Translations under genes and position numbers: made by a program | Notes under the pieces: generated by a model | Told to the model about the DNA's origin: nothing | Database searches by the model: none | The model's input: the letters and a program-made list of their open reading frames with translations, nothing else | Virus record (IMG/VR): IMGVR_UViG_3300036770_000877 | Coordinates: 40,500-104,499 of that record | Source of the DNA: a virus | DNA length: 64,000 bases | Strand: one strand, 5' to 3' | In this document: positions 28,227 to 35,780 of the stretch, piece by piece | Position numbering within the stretch: the first letter of the stretch is position 1 | Layout: every line of letters starts with the position of its first letter

Positions 28227-30161
28227 CTATGCTGATGTGGTAGTTAGGTCTACTACTTCGCAATTATCTGCGCTGCAGGCAAAGGTCTGGCTACCAGAAG
28301 TCATATCTTCTTTTTCATAGAAAGACAAATCTGACCAATTAATTGCTGAAGGCATCTTGGCCAAGAGCTCTAGGTATTCCAGTTCGGTTACTTCTTGATA
28401 CGGAGCCTGCTTATAGGTATGATCTGAATACGGTAAAAATGAAATTCCAGATACCTCGTCAAAATGGTCGTATACCCATGCCCCTACAGCCATCCATTCA
28501 TCATCACGAACAGATACGGTAATTGAAGGCTTATGCTCACACCATTCTCTCTGATATACCAACCATGTATTTAAATGGTCAATAGCAGTAAGGTCATTTC
28601 TAACAATTGCACCCTCTGGTGCTTTTACTGGGAATGAAAATACAGTTGTTGAGTCTGGCTTCATAAAGTCTGGTTCATTTGGAACCTCGTATGCCTTCAT
28701 CAATTCTGTTAATGGATCTTTATTGTCTGCACGTACTGTACGGATATAGTATTCTGAGTGCCATGGGTGCATTCCTGAAGATACCCCAACCAACTGTGAT
28801 ACTGTACCTGAAGGCTTAACGCATGTAATAGCTGCGGACTCAGGAATAGAAAGCTTTGCTGCTTCTTCCTTATTAGTCTCTCTTGCATAATCACGAAGAC
28901 GGGCCAAGAAGTCAGAAAGGTCTTTAAGGTCTTCTTTTCCAGACATAAACTTGTGACCAAATTGTCCTGTTAAAGATACTCCTAGTAGTCTTTCTTCTTC
29001 TGTATTATCTTTCCATATTTTACGAAGATACTTAAAGTCTGTAAGTGTTGACTGCCATGTTCCAAGAACTGTGGCTAGACGAACCTTGTTTGCAATTGTT
29101 TCCTTAGTGTCATTTTCACGAATTACAACTTCGGATAGATTACAAAATTGATAAGGTCTAAGGATAATTTCTGAGCATGGGTTAGTTCCGTAGTGGATTT
29201 CTGGATCTCTACGCCCCCATCTGGCTGCCTGCTTTTGAGCAGCTGCCACATTGTATATACCACGCTCTCCTGATTTTGAGTCATATAAGTTTTTCCATTC
29301 TGCTATAAATTGTTCCATCTCTGGCTTACGAGAATATGCAACAGAGTTGTTAGACAAAGCACGTTGAGAATTATTCTCCCACCAGTTTCCAGTTTTTGCT
29401 TGTGCCATTTCAATATCATTGATATTAGAAAGTGAAATCATTGCAGAACGACGAACACCACCTACAACAACAATCTCACCAATCTTGCACATGATGTCAT
29501 GACATTCGATTGGCTTTAGTTGACGACCAACTGCATTCTTAAACTTTGCAATTGTAAAGTCAAAAAGATTTACTAGCGGTTGAGGTCCTGAAGAACGACC
29601 ACCCATTGTCTTAAGACGTGCACCAGCTGGGCGAAGTCTAGAAACATCAATTACTGGAATCTGTCCTGCCCAAAGCATTGCAAGAAGTTCCTTGTATGCC
29701 TTTGCCCATCCCTGCTTGGAATCTTCTACAACTATTGTGGTTGTAGTCTTTTCTAATTTTTCGGGGACAGCAGGAAGTTTATTAATGTATTTATACTCAA
29801 CAGAGAATCCTACACCTGTTCCACACATCAAGATATACATTGTTTCATCAAATGATCTTGGAGAATCAACTGGAACAAACGAACAGTTATAGCCTGCAAC
29901 ATTATCTCTTTCTAGTGCAGCACCTGCAGTCATGACAGATCTCATTGATGGCATGATATCTAAATTGTAAACTGCATTACGAAGTTCTTTAAGTAGTTTT
30001 TCGTCTGGAGTATATCCGTGATTTTTACCTAAGTGATTTGTAACAAATGCAAAATATCTATCTACTGTCTCACCCCAGGTTTCTCTACGATTCTCGGACT
30101 CTATATATCTTGCATAGCGAGATAAAGCAATAAACTCCTGATATGGTGATGGTAACGACAT
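28227..30161 (-). CDS. nrdJ: Class II (B12-dependent) ribonucleotide reductase
   Basis: A 644-residue monomeric ribonucleoside-triphosphate reductase like that of Lactobacillus leichmannii. Numbered from ATG 30161: C93 (NCSFVP) and C340 (FCNLSEV) are the substrate-reducing pair, and N327-C329-E331 (NPCSEI) is the radical site. The CGTGVGFSVE region follows C93, and the C-terminus has a redox pair (ACSADNCEVV). The enzyme makes deoxynucleotides using adenosylcobalamin and thioredoxin. A longer frame from a GTG at 30227 is less likely, because AGAAGGAG stands 10 bases before ATG 30161. A thioredoxin and a cobalamin adenosyltransferase are encoded at 54 and 50 kb. Confidence 0.92.
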   Translation of the reverse strand: MSLPSPYQEFIALSRYARYIESENRRETWGETVDRYFAFVTNHLGKNHGYTPDEKLLKELRNAVYNLDIMPSMRSVMTAGAALERDNVAGYNCSFVPVDSPRSFDETMYILMCGTGVGFSVEYKYINKLPAVPEKLEKTTTTIVVEDSKQGWAKAYKELLAMLWAGQIPVIDVSRLRPAGARLKTMGGRSSGPQPLVNLFDFTIAKFKNAVGRQLKPIECHDIMCKIGEIVVVGGVRRSAMISLSNINDIEMAQAKTGNWWENNSQRALSNNSVAYSRKPEMEQFIAEWKNLYDSKSGERGIYNVAAAQKQAARWGRRDPEIHYGTNPCSEIILRPYQFCNLSEVVIRENDTKETIANKVRLATVLGTWQSTLTDFKYLRKIWKDNTEEERLLGVSLTGQFGHKFMSGKEDLKDLSDFLARLRDYARETNKEEAAKLSIPESAAITCVKPSGTVSQLVGVSSGMHPWHSEYYIRTVRADNKDPLTELMKAYEVPNEPDFMKPDSTTVFSFPVKAPEGAIVRNDLTAIDHLNTWLVYQREWCEHKPSITVSVRDDEWMAVGAWVYDHFDEVSGISFLPYSDHTYKQAPYQEVTELEYLELLAKMPSAINWSDLSFYEKEDMTSGSQTFACSADNCEVVDLTTTSA

Positions 30162-30179
30162 TTTATGAAAACTCCTTCT

Positions 30180-30195
30180 AGTGCCCCCTGGCACT
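30180..30195 (-). promoter_or_regulatory. Hairpin next to the nrdJ ribosome binding site
   Basis: A six-base-pair inverted repeat (AGTGCC, four-base loop, GGCACT) lies immediately upstream of the nrdJ ribosome binding site. It could be an operator or a translational control hairpin; no known riboswitch is recognised. Confidence 0.4.
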
Positions 30196-30251
30196 TTTAA
30201 ATTTTTGTTGGAATACAATCTTACCACAAGCTTTTACAAGTGCGGAAGTGT

Positions 30252-31235
30252 TTATGCAATGTTTTTTAAATGGGAAAAAGCTTTTTCGGTAAGTGTGTCC
30301 CAATTAAACTGATCATAAATTTTTGTAGTATTCTTTAGTGCAACTGCACTGTGTTTCTCAAAGTTTGATACTGCGTCTAACATTAAAGTCTTTAAGTGGT
30401 CTTTATTTGGGAAGAAAACTTTTCCAGGATGCATTAAAGGCCAAGGTGAGTCCCCAAGTGTTGACTCTAGCTTTAGAGTTATAAGATCTGCATATGGAGC
30501 CCAGGCGGATGTGCAAATGGTTGGCATTGCTGTAGCCATTGCTTGAAGCGGGATAAATCCAAAACCCTCTCCATAGCTAGGATATACAAGACAGTCATGT
30601 TGATGCATTAACATTACTAGACCTTCATCGGTCATTTCATTTACAACAAACTTAATATTGGGATATTGTGATTTTATATCCATATGGTTTCCAAACATGT
30701 CTTTATATCTAATCGTATTAGCATTATGACATTTTAATGTTAATTCATATTGGGGGTCATTTCCAAATAATTCTATAAAAGCTTGAATTACTAACTCTCC
30801 GCCTTTTCTAGGGGCAGGTTCTCCAATGTGTAAAAATCTAAACTTTGATCCAGGCTTTCTTACTTTAGGCTTCTTCCAAACATCATGTATTCCGTGACGA
30901 TAAACTTTAATAGGTTTTTCTACACCAGCATCTATAAAGAACTTAGCAGTCATTGCTGATGTAGCCCACACCTCATCACATTTATTCATATTTTCTAGCC
31001 AATACATAGGCAAAACAGTTGACTCCCAGGGTGTATATCCGATAGTATATTGAGTAGGGTTGTTGAACTTATAGTATGTAGGTTGAACAAAATTAAGCTG
31101 AAGATCGGCATCTTCGTTATTCAAAGTGACGAGATGCCCTAATTTTTGGAGTGAGGAGACTATTCCGATTCCCGCCTGGCCGTATCCAACGGTGGAGTTA
31201 AATCCAGACTCAGACGAGAAAAAACTTATATGCAA
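30252..31235 (-). CDS. Glycosyltransferase, GT4 family
   Basis: A 327-residue GT-B glycosyltransferase. The N-terminal Rossmann half has GYGQAGIGIVSSLQKLGH; the C-terminal half has FRFLHIGEPAPRKGG and YPSYGEGFGFIPLQAMATAMP-like sugar-nucleotide-binding residues. The usual EX7E motif reads E-X7-Q here. The start is probably TTG at 31235 with GAAAGG nine bases upstream. It may glycosylate virion proteins, phage DNA or the host surface. It is divergent from the lysozyme-like gene. Confidence 0.85.
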   Translation of the reverse strand: MHISFFSSESGFNSTVGYGQAGIGIVSSLQKLGHLVTLNNEDADLQLNFVQPTYYKFNNPTQYTIGYTPWESTVLPMYWLENMNKCDEVWATSAMTAKFFIDAGVEKPIKVYRHGIHDVWKKPKVRKPGSKFRFLHIGEPAPRKGGELVIQAFIELFGNDPQYELTLKCHNANTIRYKDMFGNHMDIKSQYPNIKFVVNEMTDEGLVMLMHQHDCLVYPSYGEGFGFIPLQAMATAMPTICTSAWAPYADLITLKLESTLGDSPWPLMHPGKVFFPNKDHLKTLMLDAVSNFEKHSAVALKNTTKIYDQFNWDTLTEKAFSHLKNIA

Positions 31236-31298
31236 GGGGTATTACCTTTCGCTTCAGAATATTTTCAGTATATCACAAAGATTTTTTAAAAAAAAGTC

Positions 31299-31327
31299 TT
31301 GACAAGGTACAAGAAAGAGGTTATTAT
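31299..31327 (+). promoter_or_regulatory. Sigma-70 promoter for leaderless lysozyme-like gene
   Basis: TTGACA (31299-31304), 17 bases, TATTAT (31322-31327). Transcription is expected 7 bases downstream at 31334, which is the A of the start ATG. Confidence 0.8.
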
Positions 31328-31333
31328 AATAAT

Positions 31334-31957
31334 ATGAGTAAAAACCTAAGTATTAGGTTACTTAGTTATTTATTAGTATTTATATTAGGAATTAATATTA
31401 CTCCTAGTATAGATTTTAGTAAATATACAAAAGAACCGTTAAAAAAGGTAAGTAACTTAGAAGATTTAAAGACTACTAAGGAATATCAAGAGTATCTTGA
31501 ATCTTTAAAGAAAACCATGGAAATTGTGAAAGCTAGAACTAATAAGCTTGAGCAATTTAAAAAGGCTAAGAAGTTAACCGATGAAGACCTTGCTATTTTA
31601 TTATATTTAGTAGGCTTTGAGGGTAATGAGCTTAAGAAGGCCTGGGCTATCGCTAAAACGGAGTCTAATGGCCGCCCCGTGGCATATAATGGTAATACAA
31701 AAACTGGAGACAGTTCTTATGGCATATTCCAAATCAACATGATTGGAAGCCTAGGGCCAGAGCGTCGAGAGAAGTTCGGGCTTGAGAGCAATAAGGAGTT
31801 GCTAAATCCAGTTACCAATGCAGAAATTGCATTTCATATGTCTAAGGGTGGAGAAAATTGGTCCTCATGGGTCAATTCAATCCAGAAAGCCAAAACATGG
31901 GTACTTAACTTCCCGAAAGTGGATCTAACCCCTTATAAAATACCTGTCGAAGCATAA
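31334..31957 (+). CDS. Lysozyme-like / lytic transglycosylase with N-terminal anchor
   Basis: A 207-residue protein. Residues about 7-25 form a hydrophobic signal or anchor (LLSYLLVFILGIN), followed by a helical linker and an SLT/lysozyme-like domain from about residue 95: AWAIAKTESNGRP holds the expected catalytic Glu, and SSYGIFQINM is the family's second motif. It cleaves peptidoglycan, either in lysis or during DNA entry. There is no ribosome binding site and the ATG coincides with the predicted transcription start. It is on the opposite strand to the CHAP endolysin and holin. Confidence 0.8.
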   Translation: MSKNLSIRLLSYLLVFILGINITPSIDFSKYTKEPLKKVSNLEDLKTTKEYQEYLESLKKTMEIVKARTNKLEQFKKAKKLTDEDLAILLYLVGFEGNELKKAWAIAKTESNGRPVAYNGNTKTGDSSYGIFQINMIGSLGPERREKFGLESNKELLNPVTNAEIAFHMSKGGENWSSWVNSIQKAKTWVLNFPKVDLTPYKIPVEA

Positions 31958-31959
31958 CC

Positions 31960-31989
31960 TTGACATTCGGTAAAATAAAATGATACAGT
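31960..31989 (+). promoter_or_regulatory. Promoter for leaderless gene at 31996
   Basis: TTGACA (31960-31965), 18 bases ending in TGA, TACAGT (31984-31989). The expected start of transcription, 31996, is the A of the next ATG. Confidence 0.7.
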
Positions 31990-31995
31990 TAATCT

Positions 31996-32208
31996 ATGAC
32001 AATAGATAACACTGGGGTAATTGATATCAGAGTCGTAAGGCAATGGCTTGATACTCGCACAGACTTTTCCCATAATGTTTCTTGCGGTGTCAAGCTACTT
32101 GCTGGTTTTGACGACGACGGAGTATATCTTTTTTGTCTAGAATGTAGTGATAGAGTGTATGTAGGAATGGACACATATAGAACAATGGAACGGGAATTAA
32201 ATGGCTGA
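31996..32208 (+). CDS. Small putative zinc-binding protein, 70 aa
   Basis: A 70-residue protein (DFSHNVSCGVKLLAGFDDDG, YLFCLECSDRVYVG) with three cysteines, two of them as CLEC; possibly metal-binding. No ribosome binding site is needed if it is leaderless, as the promoter suggests. It overlaps the next gene by eight bases. Function unknown. Confidence 0.7.
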   Translation: MTIDNTGVIDIRVVRQWLDTRTDFSHNVSCGVKLLAGFDDDGVYLFCLECSDRVYVGMDTYRTMERELNG

Positions 32209-32386
32209 AGAAAACGACAACATCTTACTTGGAATCTATATACAACTATCAAGGGTGTATGATATGCTTATGATAATAGCAGATGGTGTTGGTAAAGGTG
32301 AAGAAGCATTAGAGATTAGAAATCTACATGCAGAAGGAAAGATTCTCACACCACCGCCATCATTAGTGGAGGATGAAGATGCCTAA
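32201..32386 (+). CDS. Small helical protein, 61 aa
   Basis: A 61-residue acidic protein (YIQLSRVYDMLMIIADGVGK). It is overlapped at its start by the upstream gene and at its end by the next one, so the three form one operon. Function unknown. Confidence 0.65.
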   Translation: MAEENDNILLGIYIQLSRVYDMLMIIADGVGKGEEALEIRNLHAEGKILTPPPSLVEDEDA

Positions 32387-32555
32387 ATATTTTGTCACAT
32401 TGAATCTGGAAGTGGATATTAATAAGTATGACAACATAGAGGCCATAGTCGACTCTTTTGACCTAATCGGTTCTGCTGAAAACACAGAAGTGTTAGATGT
32501 TAGTTACGAGAAGGAAGAAGAGTTTGAAGATGACTTCGAAGAAGAAGAATATTAA
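32379..32555 (+). CDS. Small acidic protein, 58 aa
   Basis: A 58-residue protein starting MPKYFVTLNLEVDI and ending in a strongly acidic tail with a run of Glu and Asp. The start at 32379 is chosen because GGAGG is seven bases upstream; the ATG at 32373 is too close. The tail resembles phage DNA mimics, though that is speculation. Confidence 0.65.
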   Translation: MPKYFVTLNLEVDINKYDNIEAIVDSFDLIGSAENTEVLDVSYEKEEEFEDDFEEEEY

Positions 32556-32595
32556 AAAATAATCCCCCAGGATTTCTCCTAGGGGATTATTTTTT
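32553..32595. terminator. Bidirectional intrinsic terminator
   Basis: A hairpin AATAATCCCC...GGGGATTATT with an A-run on the left and a T-run on the right. It lies between convergent genes and can stop transcription from both sides. Confidence 0.85.
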
Positions 32596-32603
32596 AGAGC
32601 TTA

Positions 32604-33401
32604 TTAGCCCTTTAGAGCCTTGAATGTTTTTTGATCAACAATACCAGTCTCTGGAAGACCTTTGGCCTTCTGAAATGCTTTTACAGCCTTTTCTGTTACT
32701 GGACCAAAGTCTCCGTCATCCTTAAGTTTTAGAGCCGCTTGAACAACTTTTACTTTTTGTCCTTTAGATCCAACTTTTAGATTAACAAACTCCTTTGGCG
32801 CAGCAGGTGCTGCTGGTTTAGCTGGTTTAGCAGGTGTTGCAGAAGTATCAGAAGATCCAACCTTAGACAATAGCGGTAGGTTTTCTTCGCCAGCATATAC
32901 TGGACGACCCCAACCAACTACAGCATTAATTAGCTTCTTCTTGTTATTCTTTACATATGCACGAGTTTTCTCTACGCACATACCACCGTTACGCTGATCC
33001 CCTTTAGCAGTTCCTGAAGTATTTCCTTCAATGACTTGGATTGTTCCATCGCCATTATTTTTAATACAAAGACCTACGTGTGAAATACGATTTACTCCAT
33101 CATCTGGGAAATCGAAATAAATCCAGTCTCCTGGAGTAGGATCATCGTTACGAGCATCTGCCCAACGATTATTTTTCTTAAACCAATCAGACGCTGCAAT
33201 TGTTGCAGCAGTTTTAGGGTACTTCTTTGGATCTAGTCCAGAAGTAAATGCACACCAAGAAACAAATGATTGGCACCATGGAAGAAAGTTTGCACCTGTC
33301 CACTTTCCATACTTTGTCTCGTTGTCTTTAGGACCTTCAATAGTCCCAACTTCCTTTTTAGCAATTTCAATAATTGCTTCTAAAGATCCCTTTGTTGCCA
33401 C
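32604..33401 (-). CDS. Endolysin: CHAP domain plus peptidoglycan-binding domain
   Basis: A 265-residue lysin. The N-terminal CHAP-type amidase/endopeptidase has the catalytic cysteine C43 (PWCQSFVSW), the His in RISHVGLC (about residue 109), and a VIEGNTS motif. A Pro/Ala linker (about 180-200) leads to a PG_binding_1 domain with LKVGSKGQKVKVVQAALKL and GDFGPVTEKAVKAFQKAKGL. There is no signal peptide, which fits release through a holin, encoded just upstream. Confidence 0.9.
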   Translation of the reverse strand: MATKGSLEAIIEIAKKEVGTIEGPKDNETKYGKWTGANFLPWCQSFVSWCAFTSGLDPKKYPKTAATIAASDWFKKNNRWADARNDDPTPGDWIYFDFPDDGVNRISHVGLCIKNNGDGTIQVIEGNTSGTAKGDQRNGGMCVEKTRAYVKNNKKKLINAVVGWGRPVYAGEENLPLLSKVGSSDTSATPAKPAKPAAPAAPKEFVNLKVGSKGQKVKVVQAALKLKDDGDFGPVTEKAVKAFQKAKGLPETGIVDQKTFKALKG

Positions 33402-33403
33402 TA

Positions 33404-33715
33404 CTACTTCACCGTCTTCTTAGATGCTGTTTTCTTAGCTGCTGATGTAGACGCTGCTGTCTGTAGTTTCTTTGTTGCTTCTGCAGCAACTGATGTTGCT
33501 ACACGACCAAATGCTGGGTCCTTCTTATTCGCCCAACGGATTAATGTTGGAACGGCAGATGACCAAAGAGCATTTGCTACTAGTAACCATTCAGATGCAC
33601 CAAAATCAACTGGTGATCCGACATTAGCTGTTTGCATTACGATTACAATAGCACCTACTACTTGACCAGCAAGGTTACGTGCATATGAATCTAGCATTGC
33701 TTTATTGATTGACAT
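33404..33715 (-). CDS. Holin (actinophage r1t-like)
   Basis: A 103-residue membrane protein with two hydrophobic segments (NLAGQVVGAIVIVMQTAN and EWLLVANALWSSAVPTLIRW), then DPAFG and a Lys/Ala-rich cytoplasmic tail. The arrangement matches actinophage holins encoded before the endolysin. GAAGGAG stands upstream of the ATG. It would permeabilise the membrane to release the endolysin. Confidence 0.8.
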   Translation of the reverse strand: MSINKAMLDSYARNLAGQVVGAIVIVMQTANVGSPVDFGASEWLLVANALWSSAVPTLIRWANKKDPAFGRVATSVAAEATKKLQTAASTSAAKKTASKKTVK

Positions 33716-33755
33716 ATATGTTTTCTCCTTCTAATATCCTCAATGGATATTATAT

Positions 33756-33761
33756 ATTGTA
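33756..33761 (-). promoter_or_regulatory. Extended -10 promoter for holin-endolysin
   Basis: TGATACAAT on the minus strand, just downstream of the small-RNA terminator and 41 bases before the holin start. No clear -35 is present; TATAAT at 33749-33754 is an alternative. Confidence 0.45.
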
Positions 33762-33770
33762 TCAGATAAA

Positions 33771-33802
33771 TAAAAAATGAGCAGTTTACATGGCCATGCT
33801 CA
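33771..33802 (-). terminator. Intrinsic terminator of candidate small RNA
   Basis: A stem TGAGCA/TGCTCA with a 13-base loop, followed by a run of six Ts on the minus strand. Confidence 0.8.
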
Positions 33803-33868
33803 GGGCCCTTATGCCCGCACTAAGCTATCCGCAAGAAAGGTAGAACGGAAAGTAACACGGCGGTGCAC
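33771..33868 (-). ncRNA. Candidate small RNA, about 98 nt
   Basis: Between the Hsp20 and holin genes is a self-contained unit without an open frame: a promoter (TAGACA, 18 bases, TATAAT at 33875-33880) predicts a start at 33868, and an intrinsic terminator ends at 33771. In between lie GC-rich complementary pieces: GTGC with GCAC, GGGC with GCCC and CCG with CGG. It matches no RNA family I recognise. A regulatory RNA or decoy is possible. Confidence 0.6.
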
Positions 33869-33874
33869 ATATTA

Positions 33875-33904
33875 ATTATAGCCTATTTTATTTTAATTTG
33901 TCTA
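33875..33904 (-). promoter_or_regulatory. Promoter of candidate small RNA
   Basis: TAGACA, an 18-base spacer and TATAAT on the minus strand; the -35 lies in the last codons of the Hsp20 gene. Confidence 0.65.
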
Positions 33905-34305
33905 GGCTTTTTCTCTTCTGGAATTTCTCTTTTTAGAACTACATAGAGAATTCCATCATTGTAGTCAGCAGAATCTACTTCCCAATACTCCCAAAGAGTA
34001 ATAGTTTTAGCAAACTTCCGAGTTGCAATACCCTTATGTAGGTACTTTGGCTCTTCTTCCTGCTTTTCTTTTTCTCCTGAGATAGTTACAACATCGTCTT
34101 CGATCTTGATGGTTAGCTCGTCCTTTGCAAAACCAGCGGTAGCTAGTTCAAGGACACGAGTATCCTCATCGATTTCTCTGATATTAAATGGCGGGTATGA
34201 ATCCTGCCATGATGTTGCCGTAGTAGTCCATGTTTGATTCCATAACTGATCTACGAACTTGAATGGGTCATAAATGCTGACCATTGAGTTATTGTAATTT
34301 ACCAT
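33883..34305 (-). CDS. Small heat-shock protein, Hsp20 family
   Basis: A 140-residue alpha-crystallin-domain chaperone. The N-terminal arm has IYDPFKFVDQLW; the core has FNIREIDEDTRVLELATAGF, KDELTIKIEDDVVTISGEKE and the segment from KYLHKGIATRKFAKTITL; the C-terminal arm ends in the I-x-I motif (RQIKIK). It holds unfolded proteins in soluble form, perhaps aiding virion protein folding. A CIRCE-like operator overlaps its promoter, implying control by host HrcA. Confidence 0.92.
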   Translation of the reverse strand: MVNYNNSMVSIYDPFKFVDQLWNQTWTTTATSWQDSYPPFNIREIDEDTRVLELATAGFAKDELTIKIEDDVVTISGEKEKQEEEPKYLHKGIATRKFAKTITLWEYWEVDSADYNDGILYVVLKREIPEEKKPRQIKIK

Positions 34306-34333
34306 TTTTGCTCCTTTATTAAGCGAGTTTAAA

Positions 34334-34360
34334 TTAGCACTCCCCGAAGCAGAGTGCCAA
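34334..34360. promoter_or_regulatory. CIRCE operator (HrcA-binding inverted repeat)
   Basis: TTAGCACTC, nine bases, GAGTGCCAA. This matches the CIRCE consensus TTAGCACTC-N9-GAGTGCTAA with one mismatch. It covers the expected transcription start of the Hsp20 gene (TATAAT at 34365-34370 on the minus strand), where HrcA would repress. Confidence 0.9.
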
Positions 34361-34447
34361 CTATATTATATCATCTGGATAGAGGTCTAGCCAGTCTGGG
34401 CCATCTTCCCTATCACATCTACCATCATTTTTTTTATTTCTACTCAT
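34361..34447 (-). CDS. Possible leaderless micro-protein, 28 aa
   Basis: A 28-residue frame (MSRNKKNDGRCDREDGPDWL, then DLYPDDII). No ribosome binding site, but an extended -10 (TGATATTAT; hexamer 34454-34459 on the minus strand) places transcription exactly at its ATG. Its end overlaps the Hsp20 promoter. It may be a real micro-protein or a chance frame. Confidence 0.4.
   Translation of the reverse strand: MSRNKKNDGRCDREDGPDWLDLYPDDII
34365..34373 (-). promoter_or_regulatory. Hsp20 promoter, extended -10
   Basis: TGATATAAT on the minus strand; the predicted start near 34358 falls within the CIRCE element. Confidence 0.7.
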
Positions 34448-34488
34448 ATAATCATAATATCATATGGAGTGATCAGTGCGCCGAAAAT

Positions 34489-34518
34489 ATGACACCCCCA
34501 ATAAATATGCCGTATAAT
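34489..34518 (+). promoter_or_regulatory. Promoter for leaderless gene at 34525
   Basis: ATGACA (one mismatch to TTGACA), 18 bases, TATAAT at 34513-34518. The start of transcription is predicted at 34525, the A of ATG. Confidence 0.8.
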
Positions 34519-34524
34519 AGCTAT

Positions 34525-34869
34525 ATGAACCTATACGATCAATTAACCCCCGTAGAGAAAGCCTACCACGATGCCTTGCTTTCAGTAGTAGATAAATTTG
34601 GACCTTTCGATAAGGGCAGCGGATCTGTCTGGGTCGGATATGAAGATGGCTCTAATAATGAAAATGCCTCCATTGGAGTAAAATGCGGAAACTGCTCCTT
34701 CCATGTAGAAATGCAGGGGATGTCAGAGCTAGGATGTAAAATTTTATCCTTTAAGGTAGAAGAAAATGGATTATGTAGATTGGCTGCTATTCCAGATGGA
34801 TTAGTGAATGCCGAAAATGATAACACCGATAATGAAAATATGGATAAATTCTGGAAGGGCATATTCTAA
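34525..34869 (+). CDS. Hypothetical protein, 114 aa, probably leaderless
   Basis: A 114-residue protein (MNLYDQLTPVEKAYHDALLS, then GKCGNCSFHVEMQ-like and CKILSFKVEENGLCRLA) with four cysteines that could bind a metal. A longer frame from 34354 is rejected because it crosses the CIRCE element and promoter. It overlaps the nuclease gene by one base. Function unknown. Confidence 0.7.
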   Translation: MNLYDQLTPVEKAYHDALLSVVDKFGPFDKGSGSVWVGYEDGSNNENASIGVKCGNCSFHVEMQGMSELGCKILSFKVEENGLCRLAAIPDGLVNAENDNTDNENMDKFWKGIF

Positions 34870-35249
34870 TGTATACTTATTACACTAAAATTGAAAATGT
34901 CGTCGATGGCGACACTGTAGATGTTTTTATCGATCTTGGCTTTAAGGTATGGAGATCAGAGCGTATTCGCCTTGTAGGGGTAGATACAGCCGAAAAGAAT
35001 ACTCCCTATGGCAAAGCTACCAAGGCATACCTTACCCAACTTTTGGCGGGGAAGCTCGTAAAACTCGAAGTCTTTAAACCAGATAAGTACGGTAGATACC
35101 TAGGTAAGATATATATCAATAGCGATATTTCGATCAATGACCAAATGGTAGCTAAAGGTATGGCTAAGGGTTATATGGGAGATTCCAAAGTAGGACTTTG
35201 GACTCAAGAAGAGCTTAATAAGACTACTATAGATATTACTCTGGAATAA
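34869..35249 (+). CDS. Staphylococcal nuclease-like protein (thermonuclease)
   Basis: A 126-residue SNase-fold nuclease: VVDGDTVDVFIDLG holds the metal-binding Asp, RIRLVGVDTAE the first Arg and the Glu, and PDKYGRYLGKIY the second catalytic Arg. It is nearly the full length of the family and lacks a signal peptide, so it would act inside the cell, for example on host DNA or RNA. It is translationally coupled to the upstream gene. Confidence 0.88.
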   Translation: MYTYYTKIENVVDGDTVDVFIDLGFKVWRSERIRLVGVDTAEKNTPYGKATKAYLTQLLAGKLVKLEVFKPDKYGRYLGKIYINSDISINDQMVAKGMAKGYMGDSKVGLWTQEELNKTTIDITLE

Positions 35250-35373
35250 AGTCATCTAGGGCAAGGAGAATTTCTCTTGCTATCCCGTCGAAATTTATTG
35301 ATCCATTATTAAAATACTTACCTGACTGTATAAGCTTTTGTAGCGTATCAGCTAGATATTGCTGTTTTGTCAT
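35236..35373 (-). CDS. Small protein, 45 aa, opposite strand
   Basis: A 45-residue protein (MTKQQYLADTLQKLIQSGKY, then FNNGSINFDGIAREILLAL). A strong AGGAGG site supports it. Its end overlaps the end of the nuclease gene. Function unknown. Confidence 0.65.
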   Translation of the reverse strand: MTKQQYLADTLQKLIQSGKYFNNGSINFDGIAREILLALDDFIPE

Positions 35374-35702
35374 ATCCCGTCCTCCTAATTTATTAGACGT
35401 AGATAATCAATTATAAGTTATATAGTCATTATTAGCAAAATACTCTATATGCCCTGTTTATTTATATATTGGTATTTTGTTAATAAAATTTTAAATTTTA
35501 CAAAGGTGTTTTCGTATATAGCTATGGGATCCTATTTTGAAAATCCCCCCACCCTTTCCATATTTACCAAAATGTTAGTAAATTTTTAATTTGTATGATG
35601 CAGCATTTTGCGATGTCCGATTTGTCCTAATAGCGAGCACAGATTTGTGAGCAAGGTCACAAAGTTTTTTTTCAAAATGTCCGATTTATCCGTGTTGTCC
35701 CC
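35374..35702. other. AT-rich intergenic region with GTCCGATTT motifs
   Basis: No gene is seen. It contains AT-rich DNA with small inverted repeats (AAAATTTTA-type), then two copies of ATGTCCGATTT (35613 and 35677), the second 32 bases upstream of the first family promoter. It begins the micro-gene region and may hold regulatory sites. Confidence 0.5.
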
Positions 35703-35731
35703 TTGAAAATGTCAGACCCCTCTGCTAGACT
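35703..35731 (+). promoter_or_regulatory. Family promoter 1 (TGTCAG type)
   Basis: TTGAAA (35703-35708), 17 bases beginning ATGTCAG and ending TGC, TAGACT (35726-35731). Confidence 0.8.
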
Positions 35732-35780
35732 TTAGTCATAGAAAGTTGATAAAGGTTATCAACAAAGAAAGGAAAACAAA

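Noticed and set aside
33778-33868. tRNA in the Hsp20-holin gap
   Set aside because: No T-arm consensus and no anticodon arm; promoter and terminator signals fit a small RNA better.
34354-34524. N-terminal extension of the 114-aa protein
   Set aside because: It crosses the CIRCE element and a near-consensus promoter; ATG 34525 fits the transcription start.
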